This document shows positions 8,744-17,390 of a stretch of 64,000 nt of DNA, in pieces (positions within the stretch are counted from its first letter, which is position 1; each line of letters starts with the position of its first letter). The DNA comes from Amycolatopsis alba DSM 44262 (GTDB taxonomy: Bacteria > Actinomycetota > Actinomycetes > Mycobacteriales > Pseudonocardiaceae). The stretch lies in the NCBI RefSeq assembly GCF_000384215.1, contig NZ_KB913032.1:4915665-4979664 (forward strand), read 5' to 3'. Below the pieces are notes generated by a model that did not search any database, had not been told where the DNA came from, and saw only the letters and a list, made by a program, of their open reading frames with translations. The translations under genes and the position numbers were made by a program.

Positions 8744-8749
8744 TACGCT
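8744..8749 (+). promoter_or_regulatory. -10 box TACGCT for a leaderless RDD transcript
   Basis: TACGCT is followed by 6 nt and then the GTG start of the RDD gene, so transcription would begin at or next to the start codon. No Shine-Dalgarno sequence is present upstream. The same TANNNT-N6-8-start arrangement is seen at eight other genes in the window, which strengthens the reading. Confidence 0.6.
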
Positions 8750-8755
8750 TGCCGG

Positions 8756-9655
8756 GTGGAACAAGAGTCCGATCTCGTCACCGGCGAGGCCGTCGTCCTG
8801 GACGTGCGCGCGGCGAAGCTGGCCAGCCGCGGGCTCGCCATGATGATCGACGTCGTCCTTCAGCTGATCTCGCTGTTCGTCGCGGTGCTGGTCCTGAGCC
8901 AGGTCGCCGCGTTCGGTGACGAGGCGCTGGCGCTGACCCTGTTCCTGGTGACCCTCGTGCTGATCATGGTCGGCTATCCGGTGATCTTCGAGACGCTGAG
9001 CCGCGGCCGCACCCTCGGGAAGATGGCGCTCGGCCTGCGCGTGGTCCGCACCGACGGCGGCCCGGTCCGGTTCCGGCACGCGCTGGTCCGCGGGCTCGCC
9101 GGGTTCTTCATCGACTTCTGGGCGCTGGGCCTGCTCGGCGTCGTGGCGGTGGTCACGTCGCTGCTGTCGCCCAACGGCCGCCGCGTCGGCGACTACCTCG
9201 CAGGCACCCTGGTGATCCGGGAACGCATGCCCGCCGCCCGGACGCCGTACGTCGGGATGCCGCCGCAGCTGGCGTACTGGGCTTCGCAGCTGGACCTGAC
9301 CCGGCTGCCGAACGACCTCGCGCTCGCCGTCCGCCAGTACCTGAGCCGCACGAGCGAGCTCCGCCCGGAAGCGGCGGAAGCCCTCGGGTACGGGCTCGCG
9401 CAGCAGGTCGCGGCGACGGTCGGGGCGCCGGTGCCGCCGGGGGTGCCGGCGTGGGCGTACCTGTCGGCGGTGCTGGCGGAGCGACGGCGGCGGGATCAGG
9501 CGAAGCTGCAGTCCGCCGTTCAGTACGCTCCGCCCGCCGCTGTCCCCGGTGCGCACTACGCGCCGCCCGCGCAGCCGTATCCGCAGCCGCCCGCTCCCGC
9601 GCCGGTCACCCAGCCTCCGCCGGAACCCGAAAACCCCTTCGCCCCACCAGGCTGA
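8756..9655 (+). CDS. RDD family membrane protein
   Basis: A 299-residue protein. The RDD domain spans about residues 15-165: R-x-x-A-x-x-I-D near the start (LASRGLAMMIDVVLQ), helices through YPVIFETLSRGRTLGKMALG, and the final conserved part NGRRVGDYLAGTLVIRER. The C-terminal 120 residues are soluble and end in a proline-rich tail. The GTG at 8756 is chosen because the RDD homology starts right after it and a -10 box precedes it by 6 nt. It is divergent from the SpoIIM-like gene. The function of RDD proteins is mostly unknown; some are transport related. Confidence 0.9.
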   Translation: MEQESDLVTGEAVVLDVRAAKLASRGLAMMIDVVLQLISLFVAVLVLSQVAAFGDEALALTLFLVTLVLIMVGYPVIFETLSRGRTLGKMALGLRVVRTDGGPVRFRHALVRGLAGFFIDFWALGLLGVVAVVTSLLSPNGRRVGDYLAGTLVIRERMPAARTPYVGMPPQLAYWASQLDLTRLPNDLALAVRQYLSRTSELRPEAAEALGYGLAQQVAATVGAPVPPGVPAWAYLSAVLAERRRRDQAKLQSAVQYAPPAAVPGAHYAPPAQPYPQPPAPAPVTQPPPEPENPFAPPG

Positions 9656-9662
9656 CCCGCAT

Positions 9663-9715
9663 TCCGTGAAGGACTCCTTGAGGGACTCAGAGTCCCTCAA
9701 GGAGTCCTTCACGGA
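9663..9715. terminator. Bidirectional hairpin between converging genes
   Basis: Perfect 25-bp arms (9663-9687 and 9691-9715) with a 3-nt loop CAG; the arm begins TCCGTGAAGGACTCCTTGAG. It lies 7 bp after the RDD stop and 24 bp from the stop of the minus-strand peptidase, so it can serve both. It is a variant of the GTGAAGGCC hairpin family. Confidence 0.85.
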
Positions 9716-9739
9716 CTTGCGGCACCCAACCCAAGGGCC

Positions 9740-11212
9740 TCAGGAGACGTCGGAGGGCTTCGCCGCCCAGGTGTTGCACTCGAACATCCGGTTCTTCTGC
9801 GCGCCGTGCTGCCACCACGAGATCGCGTGCGCGTCGGTGCCGTGGTCGCGCGGGCCGCCGTTGTGGTCGCCGCGGTCCTGCGAGCCCCACGCGTCCCGGT
9901 ACATCGCCTGGTCGACCGAGCCACCGCGGCCCACTGTCGAGCCGAGGAACGTCCCGGACAGGCATTGCGCCGAAAGTTCGTTCCGCCGGGACATCTCCAG
10001 GCCCGCCGCCGAGTCGGTGCCCGCGTCGTATCGCGCGTCCCAATAGGCCTGCGAGATACCGGAAAGCGCCTGGATGTGATGCGCGTACTCGTGGGCGAAG
10101 ACCGCCAGGTAGACCCCTGGCCGGTTGCCGTACTGGTCGGGCTGAAGGCCTTCGTACGGCATGTACAGCGTCTCGTTCTGCGAGCAATAGAACGCCGCCA
10201 CCGTGCCGCCGCTGGCGTCACCGCACGGGCTCGACCAGTTCTTGCCGGACGGGTACTTCACGGTCGGGACCCGGAACGGCAGGTTGGTGTAGCTCATGAC
10301 CTGCTGCCAGACGCTGTCCAGGCAGGGACGCGCGCTTTCGAAGAACGCGGCCGACGCGTTCGGGTTGGTCGCCCAGCGCGAGAGGTTGCACGCCTGGTTC
10401 GGCAGGCCGACCTTGGAATCCAGCCACAGCGGGTTGTCGGCCAGTTTGTGCTGCGGTTGCGGACCGGACGGCGCCCGGCTGGCCGAGGTCTCCCGTGTCG
10501 AGCCCGCCGACGTCTCCCGCGAGGCGGTCGAATCGCGCGAACGGGTGCTCGTCGTCGACGTGTCGCCTGCCGTTGTCGTCGTCGTGTAGTCCGAAGAGGA
10601 CGACGACGTCGGGCTCGTCGGATAGCTCGAGTATCCGGCGTCCGCGACATGAGTCGGGCGGCTGTTCGCGATGGCGAGCACCATGACCAGCCCGCCCATC
10701 AGCGCCATCACGGCCACGATCGCGACGGCCGCGATGACCCCGCCGTTCGACTTCTTCGCCCGATATCCACCGTAGGGAGCGAAAGCGGGCGGCGCGAAAC
10801 GCGGACCGTAAGGAAGCTGCGGCGGGCCGACGGCACCGGGCCGGAACGGGACCGGCGCGCCGACCTGCGGCGGCGGCAGCGGGGCCGCGCCCGGCGGGGG
10901 CAGCGGCATCCCGCCGCTCGGCGGACCCGGCCGGAACGGCGGTGGGACCGGCGTCGGCTGCGAGATCGGCGGCGGCATCGGCGGCCGCCCGGCACCAGGA
11001 GGGCGGCCGGGCGGCAGCTGACCGCCGGGGCCCGGCCGGTTCGGCGGCGGCACCGGAGGCCCGCCACGCGGCGGCAGCGGACGTGCCCCCGGCGGCGGGA
11101 GCGGACGGCCACCCTGCGGTGGCCGGGGCGGCCCCGGCGGTCCGGGTTGCCCCGGAGGTGGCGGAGTCGGCCGGCGCCGCGGATCAGGCGGGCCGGGCGG
11201 CTGCTGGTTCAT
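9740..11212 (-). CDS. Proline-rich, membrane-anchored neutral zinc metallopeptidase
   Basis: A 490-residue protein and the larger paralogue of the gene at 1150-2256. Residues 1-150 are an extreme Pro/Gly/Arg-rich cytoplasmic tail. A membrane helix sits near 157-182, then a Ser/Thr-rich linker (SSSSSDYTTTTTAGDTSTT), then the catalytic domain with HEYAHH at 374-379 and the downstream GLEMSRRNELSAQCLSGTF. Shared blocks with the paralogue include DQYGNRPGVYLAVFAHEYAH. GGGGGA about 9 nt before the ATG supports the start. The Pro-rich tail could recruit partners at the membrane (inference). Its substrate is unknown. Confidence 0.85.
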   Translation of the reverse strand: MNQQPPGPPDPRRRPTPPPPGQPGPPGPPRPPQGGRPLPPPGARPLPPRGGPPVPPPNRPGPGGQLPPGRPPGAGRPPMPPPISQPTPVPPPFRPGPPSGGMPLPPPGAAPLPPPQVGAPVPFRPGAVGPPQLPYGPRFAPPAFAPYGGYRAKKSNGGVIAAVAIVAVMALMGGLVMVLAIANSRPTHVADAGYSSYPTSPTSSSSSDYTTTTTAGDTSTTSTRSRDSTASRETSAGSTRETSASRAPSGPQPQHKLADNPLWLDSKVGLPNQACNLSRWATNPNASAAFFESARPCLDSVWQQVMSYTNLPFRVPTVKYPSGKNWSSPCGDASGGTVAAFYCSQNETLYMPYEGLQPDQYGNRPGVYLAVFAHEYAHHIQALSGISQAYWDARYDAGTDSAAGLEMSRRNELSAQCLSGTFLGSTVGRGGSVDQAMYRDAWGSQDRGDHNGGPRDHGTDAHAISWWQHGAQKNRMFECNTWAAKPSDVS

Positions 11213-11312
11213 CGAGTGGATCCCCCATGCGGTTCGGCAACGCCGTTCGCCCAGGTGGCGGATTCGGCGTTTCGGCGGTCAGCATAGATCGGCTGCCCTA
11301 GAGTGTGTGGCT

Positions 11313-13082
11313 GTGTTGACGAAATGGGGGACGGCGATCGTGGCCGTCGCGGCGAGCTCGGCCTTGATGGCCCCGCCGTCGGATACGAACGTGCCGGAGG
11401 CGCCCGAAGCGGGCCCTTCGCTGACGAACGCGCCGCAGCTGCCGAAGCCGCCGCCACTCGGCGCGCGCGGCCAGCTCGGGCTGCTCCAGCCGCCGAGCGG
11501 CGCCTCCGCGAACGTCGCGGTGAAGGTGGAACGCGACGGTTCGGTGTCGATCACCGAGCAGGTGACCGTCCCCGGTGGACAGCATCTGGTGCGCCGGATC
11601 CCGTTGAAGGTTCCCGCCGGTGAGGAGCAGGACCGCGTCTACGGGGTCCGCGACGTCGTGGTCGAGGGCGCGGGCAAGACCGAGTCGAACGGCGAGCAGC
11701 TGGTCGCCACCTTCGACGGCGGCGCGTCCACCCTCAAGTACAAAGTGGACGGGGCGGTCGCCGACGTCAACGGCGCGCAGCAGGTGCGCTGGCAGGTCGC
11801 GAGCGGCTGGGACGGCGAACTGTCCCGTGTGTCCGCTTCGTTCAGCGCGCCGACGCGCGAAATGCCCACAGTGGACTGTTTCGCCGGGCCGCTCGGTTCG
11901 GACAGGCAGTGTTCGCTCGCGGAGACCGACCACAGCGGTGTCGTCCGGATCGAGCAGGACAAGCTCGCGGCGGGCGAGCGGGTCGATCTCGCCGTCGGGC
12001 TCCCGGCGGGCACCGTTCCCGCGAACGCGCGGTTCGAGCAGATCGCCTCGGTCGGCGGCGCGTTCGCCCTCACCACCCTCACCGGGATCGGTTTCGGGGC
12101 GCTGGCGCTGTTCCTGATCCTCGGCGCGCTCGCCATCTGGCTGCTGCGCCGCCGTGACAAGGGCGCGCTCACCGCGGGCACAGGCCCCGTCGACGTCTTG
12201 ATGCGAGAAGGCGACAGGGTCTCCTTCGCCTCGCCCGACGGCGTCCTGCCGGGACAGGTCGGCACGGTCGTCGACGAGACGGTCGACGTCGTGGACGTCA
12301 GCGGCACGGTGGTCGACCTCGCGGTCCGCAACTACCTGTGGCTCGCCGAGGTCCGCGGCAACGGTGTCGTCGATTGGCAGATCGCCCGCCGTAACGCGCC
12401 GGACGAGCACCTCGTCGCCTTCGAACGCGAGATCTACACCGCGATCCTGCCCGAGGGCACCGATTCCGTGCTGCTGTCGGAACTCCGCGGCCGCGGCACC
12501 GTCGATCTCCGCGTCGCAGGCGAGGCGATGTACGCGGACGTGGTGCGCAAGGGCTGGTTCTCCCGCCGTCCGGACAAGGGCCGGAACAAGCTCACCCTGG
12601 CGGGCATCGGCCTGGTCGCGCTCGGCCTCGTGGGCACCGTGGTCCTGACGTTCACCGCCGGGCACGCGCTGCTCGGCGTCGCGGTCGCGCTCGCCGGCGT
12701 CGCCACGCTGCTGGGCGCTTCGTGGGTGCCGCCGCGCACTTCGCGCGGCAGGCGCCTGGTCGGCCAGGTGCGCGGGCTGCTCGAATACCTGCACACCGTC
12801 AAGGTCGACGCGATTCCGTTGGCGGACCGGGAAATGGTGTTCTCCCGGTCGCTGCCGTACGCCATCGTGCTCGGTGACACCGAAAACTGGCTCCGGACCT
12901 TCGAGGGGCTCGACCCGTCGGCGGACGGCTCGGCCGGGCTGTACTGGTTCGGCGGTCTCGAGGGCGACCGGGATCTGCGCCGGTTCGCCGCGCATCTGCC
13001 GTCGTTCCTGTCCGCTTTGGACGGTCTGCTCGCCGAATCCGGGCATCTGCGTTCGATCCGCCCGGAACCGGTCCCCGCCTGA
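11313..13082 (+). CDS. DUF2207 predicted membrane protein (first of two)
   Basis: About 589 residues. An N-terminal signal-like segment (WGTAIVAVAASSALM) is followed by an extracytoplasmic beta-rich domain with the DUF2207 features VKVERDGSVSITEQVTVPGG and VRRIPL. A membrane helix follows near 255-275 (FGALALFLILGALAIWLL), then a cytoplasmic region, two more helices near 430-475, and a C-terminal tail with LPYAIVLGD. The GTG at 11313 follows TAGAGT (11299-11304) by 8 nt; an in-frame GTG at 11307 is possible. It shares clear similarity with the next gene along its length, so the two arose by tandem duplication. Confidence 0.8.
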   Translation: MLTKWGTAIVAVAASSALMAPPSDTNVPEAPEAGPSLTNAPQLPKPPPLGARGQLGLLQPPSGASANVAVKVERDGSVSITEQVTVPGGQHLVRRIPLKVPAGEEQDRVYGVRDVVVEGAGKTESNGEQLVATFDGGASTLKYKVDGAVADVNGAQQVRWQVASGWDGELSRVSASFSAPTREMPTVDCFAGPLGSDRQCSLAETDHSGVVRIEQDKLAAGERVDLAVGLPAGTVPANARFEQIASVGGAFALTTLTGIGFGALALFLILGALAIWLLRRRDKGALTAGTGPVDVLMREGDRVSFASPDGVLPGQVGTVVDETVDVVDVSGTVVDLAVRNYLWLAEVRGNGVVDWQIARRNAPDEHLVAFEREIYTAILPEGTDSVLLSELRGRGTVDLRVAGEAMYADVVRKGWFSRRPDKGRNKLTLAGIGLVALGLVGTVVLTFTAGHALLGVAVALAGVATLLGASWVPPRTSRGRRLVGQVRGLLEYLHTVKVDAIPLADREMVFSRSLPYAIVLGDTENWLRTFEGLDPSADGSAGLYWFGGLEGDRDLRRFAAHLPSFLSALDGLLAESGHLRSIRPEPVPA

Positions 13083-13083
13083 C

Positions 13084-14691
13084 GTGAAGATCTTCTTGCT
13101 GGTGCTCCTCCTGCTGGTGCTCGGCGCGGCACCGGCGGGAGCGCAGGGGGAACCGCAGTTGCCGTCGCTGCCGAACAGCGCGGAGATCTCGCTCAAGGTG
13201 GAACGCGACGGCGCCCTCTCGGTCGTCGAGGCGGTGTCCGTGCCGAGCGAGGCGACGATGACCCGCCGGATCCCGCTGCGCACGGCGGCTCCGCGCGACC
13301 GCGACCGGATCATCGGCATCCGTGACGTCGTCATCGAAGGCGCGGGCAGTTCCGAGCTGACCGACGACGAGTTCACCGTCAAACTCAAGGGCGGCACTTC
13401 GATCGTCCGGTACACAGTGGACGGTGCGGTCTCCGAAAGCGACGGCCTGACCAGGGTCGCCTGGCAGCTCGCGGGCGGCTGGGACAGCCGTCTCGAACTC
13501 GTGCGCGCGAGCTTCGCCGCGCCGTCCATCCCGAACGCGGTCACCTGTTACGCCGGCCCCGAAGGGTCGCGCGCGCATTGCGGGACGGCCCAGATCGCGC
13601 ACTCCGGGCTGACCCGGTTCAGCCAGCAGAACCTCGCGGCCGGGCAGCGGATGGAGATCTCGGTCGAGCTGCCGGGCGGGACCGTCCCGGCGAACGCGCG
13701 GCTGGAGCCGTCGAAGACCTTCGCCGGCGCGTTCGTGCTCACCGCTCCGGTCGGCTGGGCCTGGGGTGGCTTCGCGCTCGCGCTGGTCGCGGCCGCCGTC
13801 GCGCTGGCTCTGCTGCGAAGGCGGGACAAGCACCCTGGCGGCGCGCTCCCGGTCCGGCTGCTCTCCGGGAAGGACGACCAGGCCGCGTTCGCATCACCCG
13901 ACGGCGTGCTGCCGGGGCAGGCCGGGACAGTCCTCTCGGGGCGCGCCGACGCCGTCGATCTCGCCGCGACGGTCGTCGACCTCGCGGTCCGGAACTACCT
14001 CTGGGTGAGTGAGGAGGCCGGCGAGCTGACCGGCTGGCGGCTCGTCCGCCGCAATCCGCCGGACGAGCTGCTGACCGCCTTCGAACGTGCGGTGTTCGAC
14101 GTCCTGCTGCCGGACGGGCGGGAGTCGGTGCTGCTGTCGGAGATCCAGTCCGCGCGGATCGGGATCGAGACGGTGCGGGACGAGCTGGCCGACAGCGTCG
14201 TCGAACGCCGCTGGTACTCGCGGCTGCCCGCCAAGCTGACCCGTGCCGGACGGCGGATCTGCTTCTACGGCCTGTTCCTGACCGTCCTGCTGGCGCTGAC
14301 CGTCGGATACGCCCAGCTCGGCCTGATCGTGATCGCCGCGGGCGCCGTCCTCGCCGTCGCGGCCCGATGGCTCCCGGCGCGCACCGGTGCCGGCGTCACG
14401 CTGCACCGGCGGCTGCTCGGCGTCCGTGACGCGCTGCTGGCGACCAAGGCGACGGCCGTCCCTAAGCTCGAACGCGAGGTGCTCCTTTCGCGGGCGCTGC
14501 CTTACGCGCTCGCTCTCGGCGAACAAGAACACTGGATCGCCGAGTTCGCCGGACTCAAGGGCCCGCCCAAGATCTACTGGTACGGCAGGGAAGCCGACGG
14601 CGAGGTGGACATCGCGCGGGTGAGCGACCTCACCGCCGCGGTGGTGGGAACCTTCGCCGCGACCCGACAGGGTCGTCGCCTGGAGGCCTGA
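13084..14691 (+). CDS. DUF2207 predicted membrane protein (second of two)
   Basis: A 535-residue protein. It has a clean signal peptide (IFLLVLLLLVLGAAPAGA, cleavage after AGAQ likely). The DUF2207 extracytoplasmic domain contains ISLKVERDGALSVVEAVSV and TRRIPL. A membrane helix follows near 225-245 (WGGFALALVAAAVALALL), a cytoplasmic part, a helix pair near 400-440, and the tail LPYALALGEQEHWI. It starts with GTG 1 nt after the stop of its paralogue, so they form one operon. Aligned blocks such as VDLAVRNYLW and ASPDGVLPGQ-GTV are shared by both. Biological role unknown. Confidence 0.82.
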   Translation: MKIFLLVLLLLVLGAAPAGAQGEPQLPSLPNSAEISLKVERDGALSVVEAVSVPSEATMTRRIPLRTAAPRDRDRIIGIRDVVIEGAGSSELTDDEFTVKLKGGTSIVRYTVDGAVSESDGLTRVAWQLAGGWDSRLELVRASFAAPSIPNAVTCYAGPEGSRAHCGTAQIAHSGLTRFSQQNLAAGQRMEISVELPGGTVPANARLEPSKTFAGAFVLTAPVGWAWGGFALALVAAAVALALLRRRDKHPGGALPVRLLSGKDDQAAFASPDGVLPGQAGTVLSGRADAVDLAATVVDLAVRNYLWVSEEAGELTGWRLVRRNPPDELLTAFERAVFDVLLPDGRESVLLSEIQSARIGIETVRDELADSVVERRWYSRLPAKLTRAGRRICFYGLFLTVLLALTVGYAQLGLIVIAAGAVLAVAARWLPARTGAGVTLHRRLLGVRDALLATKATAVPKLEREVLLSRALPYALALGEQEHWIAEFAGLKGPPKIYWYGREADGEVDIARVSDLTAAVVGTFAATRQGRRLEA

Positions 14692-14699
14692 GTAGCCCG

Positions 14700-14705
14700 T
14701 AGGGT
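14700..14705 (+). promoter_or_regulatory. -10 box TAGGGT for a leaderless M16 peptidase transcript
   Basis: TAGGGT lies 7 nt before the ATG at 14713, with no Shine-Dalgarno sequence between. Identical TAGGGT boxes with 6-nt spacing precede the genes at 47206 and 58787, so this looks like a recurring leaderless promoter type. Confidence 0.6.
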
Positions 14706-14712
14706 GGTGCGC

Positions 14713-16017
14713 ATGGCCGATCCCGAGCTTGTCCGATTCACCCTCGACAACGGTCTGCGCGTGGTGCTCGCGCCCGACGCGACCGCTCCGGTGGTGGGTG
14801 TCAGCGTCCACTACGACGTGGGCTTCCGTTCCGAGCCCGAAGGGCGCACCGGTTTCGCGCACCTCTTCGAGCATTTGATGTTCCAGGGGAGCGAGAGCCT
14901 GGAGAAGCTCGCGCACTTCCGGTACGTCCAGTCGAGTGGTGGCAGCTTCAACGGGTCCACCCATCCGGACTACACGGACTATTTCGAGGTCCTCCCCGCC
15001 GCGGCTCTCGAGCGCGCCCTGTTCCTCGAAGCGGACAGGATGCGGGCGCCGAAGCTGACGCAGGAGAACCTGGCCAACCAGATCGACGTGGTCAAGGAGG
15101 AGATCCGCCTCAACGTGCTGAACCGGCCGTACGGCGGGTTCCCGTGGATCACCCTCCCGCCGGTGCTTTACTCCACGTTCCCCAACGCGCACAACGGATA
15201 CGGCGGTTTCGAGGACCTCGAACAGGCCACCCTGGACGACTGCGCGGCCTTCTTCGACACCTACTACTCGCCCGCGAACGCGGTGCTGACCGTCGCCGGT
15301 GACTTCACCGTCGAAGCGGCCCGCGAGCTGATCGAGAAGCACTTCGGCGACGTGCCGCACCGGCCCGCGCCCGAGCGTCCCTCGTTCGCCGAGCCTGCCC
15401 CCGAAGGCGAGCTGCGCGGCGAGCAGATCGACCCGCACGCCCCGCTGCCCGCGGTCGGCGTCGGCTACCGCATGCCGGACCCGATCAACGACATCGACGG
15501 CTACCTGGCGAACCTCGTGCTCGCCGGCGTGCTGACCGACGGCGACGGCTCCCGGCTGCAGCAGCGCCTGGTGCACCGCGAGCCGCTGGTCGTCGACATC
15601 GGCGCGGGCGCCGGGCTGTTCGGCCCGTTCGAGGCCCGCGACCCGGACACGTTCACCATCACCGCGATCCACCCGCACGAGGTGAGCACCGACCAGGTCC
15701 TCGCCGCGCTGGACGAGGAACTGGAGAAGCTGGCGGCCACGCCGCCGGAGGACCAGGAACTGAAGAAGGTCACCGCGCGCTGGGCCGCGAGCCTGCACTC
15801 CGAGCACGACAAGCTGGTGTCCCGCACGCTGGCACTCGGCTCGTTCGAGCTGCTCTACGGCGACGCGTCGCTGGTGTACCGGCTCGCCGAGAAGATGTCG
15901 GCCGTCACCGGGGAAGCCGTTTCGGCGGCGGCCAAGGCGCTGCGGCCGGACTCGCGCGCCGTCCTCGTCGTCCGTCCCGGCAGTGCCGATTCCGAACAGG
16001 AAGGTTCCGAGCAGTGA
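14713..16017 (+). CDS. M16 family zinc peptidase, catalytic subunit
   Basis: A 434-residue cytoplasmic-type protein of the pitrilysin/processing peptidase family. The inverted zinc motif HLFEH is at residues 50-54 in FAHLFEHLMFQGS, with the usual downstream acidic stretch including KEEIRLNVLNRPYG. No signal peptide is seen. It forms a translationally coupled pair (GTGA overlap) with the next gene, an M16 relative lacking the zinc motif. This active/inactive pairing is typical of bacterial M16B heterodimers. Likely role: degradation or processing of peptides; substrate unknown. The ATG at 14713 is chosen over the GTG at 14704 because of the -10 spacing. Confidence 0.92.
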   Translation: MADPELVRFTLDNGLRVVLAPDATAPVVGVSVHYDVGFRSEPEGRTGFAHLFEHLMFQGSESLEKLAHFRYVQSSGGSFNGSTHPDYTDYFEVLPAAALERALFLEADRMRAPKLTQENLANQIDVVKEEIRLNVLNRPYGGFPWITLPPVLYSTFPNAHNGYGGFEDLEQATLDDCAAFFDTYYSPANAVLTVAGDFTVEAARELIEKHFGDVPHRPAPERPSFAEPAPEGELRGEQIDPHAPLPAVGVGYRMPDPINDIDGYLANLVLAGVLTDGDGSRLQQRLVHREPLVVDIGAGAGLFGPFEARDPDTFTITAIHPHEVSTDQVLAALDEELEKLAATPPEDQELKKVTARWAASLHSEHDKLVSRTLALGSFELLYGDASLVYRLAEKMSAVTGEAVSAAAKALRPDSRAVLVVRPGSADSEQEGSEQ

Positions 16018-17390
16018 GCGCACCGCACCGCACCGCCGAGGAGATCGGCCGCACGGCCGCCGGGCCGCGTCCGGTCCCGTCGCTGGGGACGCAGCGCGCC
16101 GCCGCCGAGCTGTCCCATGTGGACACCACGCTGAGCAACGGCCTGCGGGTGCTCGCCGTCCGCAAGGCCACCGTGCCGCTGGTCGAGCTGCGGGCGTGGA
16201 TCCCGTTCGCGGGCGAGGACAAGCTGCACCCGGCGACCGCCGAAGTGCTGGCCGAGACCCTGCTGACCGGCACCGCCCGCCGCGACCGCATCGAGATCGA
16301 CGCGGAACTGGCGCTGATCGGCGGTGACCTCGCCTCCGGCGTCGACCCGGAGCGCCTGGCCATCACCGGCACCTCGCTGGCCGACGGCCTGCCGACGATG
16401 CTGAACGTCCTCGCCGACGCGCTCACCGGCGCGTCGTACGCGGACGCCGAGGTCGAACGGGAACGCGAGCGGCTCATCGAGCGGATCGCCGTCTCCCGCA
16501 CCCAGCCGAGGACGATCGCGCGAGAGGCGCTGCAGAAGCACCGCTACGGCGATCACCCCGCCGTGCGCGAGGTGCCGCAGGCCGAAGATGTCGCGATCGT
16601 GACGCCGGAGCAGGTGCGCGCGCTGCACCGGGCTTCGGTGCTGCCGCGGGGATCCGTGCTGGTCCTCGTCGGTGACATCGATCCGGAGACCGTCATCGGC
16701 GACCTGGAGAAGGCGCTCGGCGGCTGGGCTTCGGACCGTTCCGCCGTCCGTCTTCCCGTGCTTCCCGACCTCACCGGCGGCAATGTCCTGCTGGTGCCGC
16801 GGGCCGGTGCCGTGCAGTCGCAGATCCGGCTGTCCGCGCAGGCCGTGTCCCGCACGGACCCGAGGTACGCCGCGCTGCAGCTGGCGAACCTCGCGTACGG
16901 CGGGTACTTCTCGTCGCGGCTGGTCGAGAACATCCGTGAGGACAAGGGCTACACCTACAGCGCGCACTCCGGGTTCGAGTTCACCGACCAGACAGCCGTG
17001 CTGAACGTCGACGCGGACACCGCGACCGACGCGACCGCCGCCGCGCTCATGGAGACGCGGTACGAGCTGGCCAGGCTCGGTCTCGTGCCGCCCACCGCCG
17101 AAGAGGTCGAGTCGGTGCGGCAGTACGCGATCGGTTCGCTGGTCACGGCGGCGTCGTCGCAGGGCGGCCTCGCCGCGCAGCTGGCCGCGCTCGCCGCGAC
17201 CGGACTGGGCGCCGACTGGCTCGCCGGGCATCCGGCCCGGCTGGCCGCGGTCACCGCCGAAGACGTGGCGAGCGCCGCGCTGGAGTTCTTCGCGCCCAAG
17301 CGGTTCACCGGGGTCGTCGTCGGCGACGCCGACGTCCTCGCGCCGAAGCTGACGGCGCTGGGCGACGTGACCGTCGGGGAGTCCGCTTGA
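16014..17390 (+). CDS. M16 family peptidase-like protein, non-catalytic partner
   Basis: A 458-residue protein with the two-lobed M16 pattern but no HxxEH. At the corresponding place it reads GEDKLHPATAEVLAETLLTG. The C-terminal lobe keeps the substrate-binding signature of inactive alpha subunits (SSRLVENIREDKGYTYSAHS). The GTG start overlaps the stop of the catalytic subunit by 4 nt, and the stop overlaps the nudC start. Expected to form a heterodimer with the preceding protein and hold substrate (family knowledge). Confidence 0.9.
   Translation: MSAPHRTAEEIGRTAAGPRPVPSLGTQRAAAELSHVDTTLSNGLRVLAVRKATVPLVELRAWIPFAGEDKLHPATAEVLAETLLTGTARRDRIEIDAELALIGGDLASGVDPERLAITGTSLADGLPTMLNVLADALTGASYADAEVERERERLIERIAVSRTQPRTIAREALQKHRYGDHPAVREVPQAEDVAIVTPEQVRALHRASVLPRGSVLVLVGDIDPETVIGDLEKALGGWASDRSAVRLPVLPDLTGGNVLLVPRAGAVQSQIRLSAQAVSRTDPRYAALQLANLAYGGYFSSRLVENIREDKGYTYSAHSGFEFTDQTAVLNVDADTATDATAAALMETRYELARLGLVPPTAEEVESVRQYAIGSLVTAASSQGGLAAQLAALAATGLGADWLAGHPARLAAVTAEDVASAALEFFAPKRFTGVVVGDADVLAPKLTALGDVTVGESA

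Noticed and set aside
11298..13544. 748-codon minus-strand open frame
   Set aside because: Lies antisense to two DUF2207 genes with clear family motifs; long antisense frames are expected at this GC content. The same holds for the 709-codon frame antisense to the M16 gene and the 801-codon frame antisense to the VirB6-like gene.
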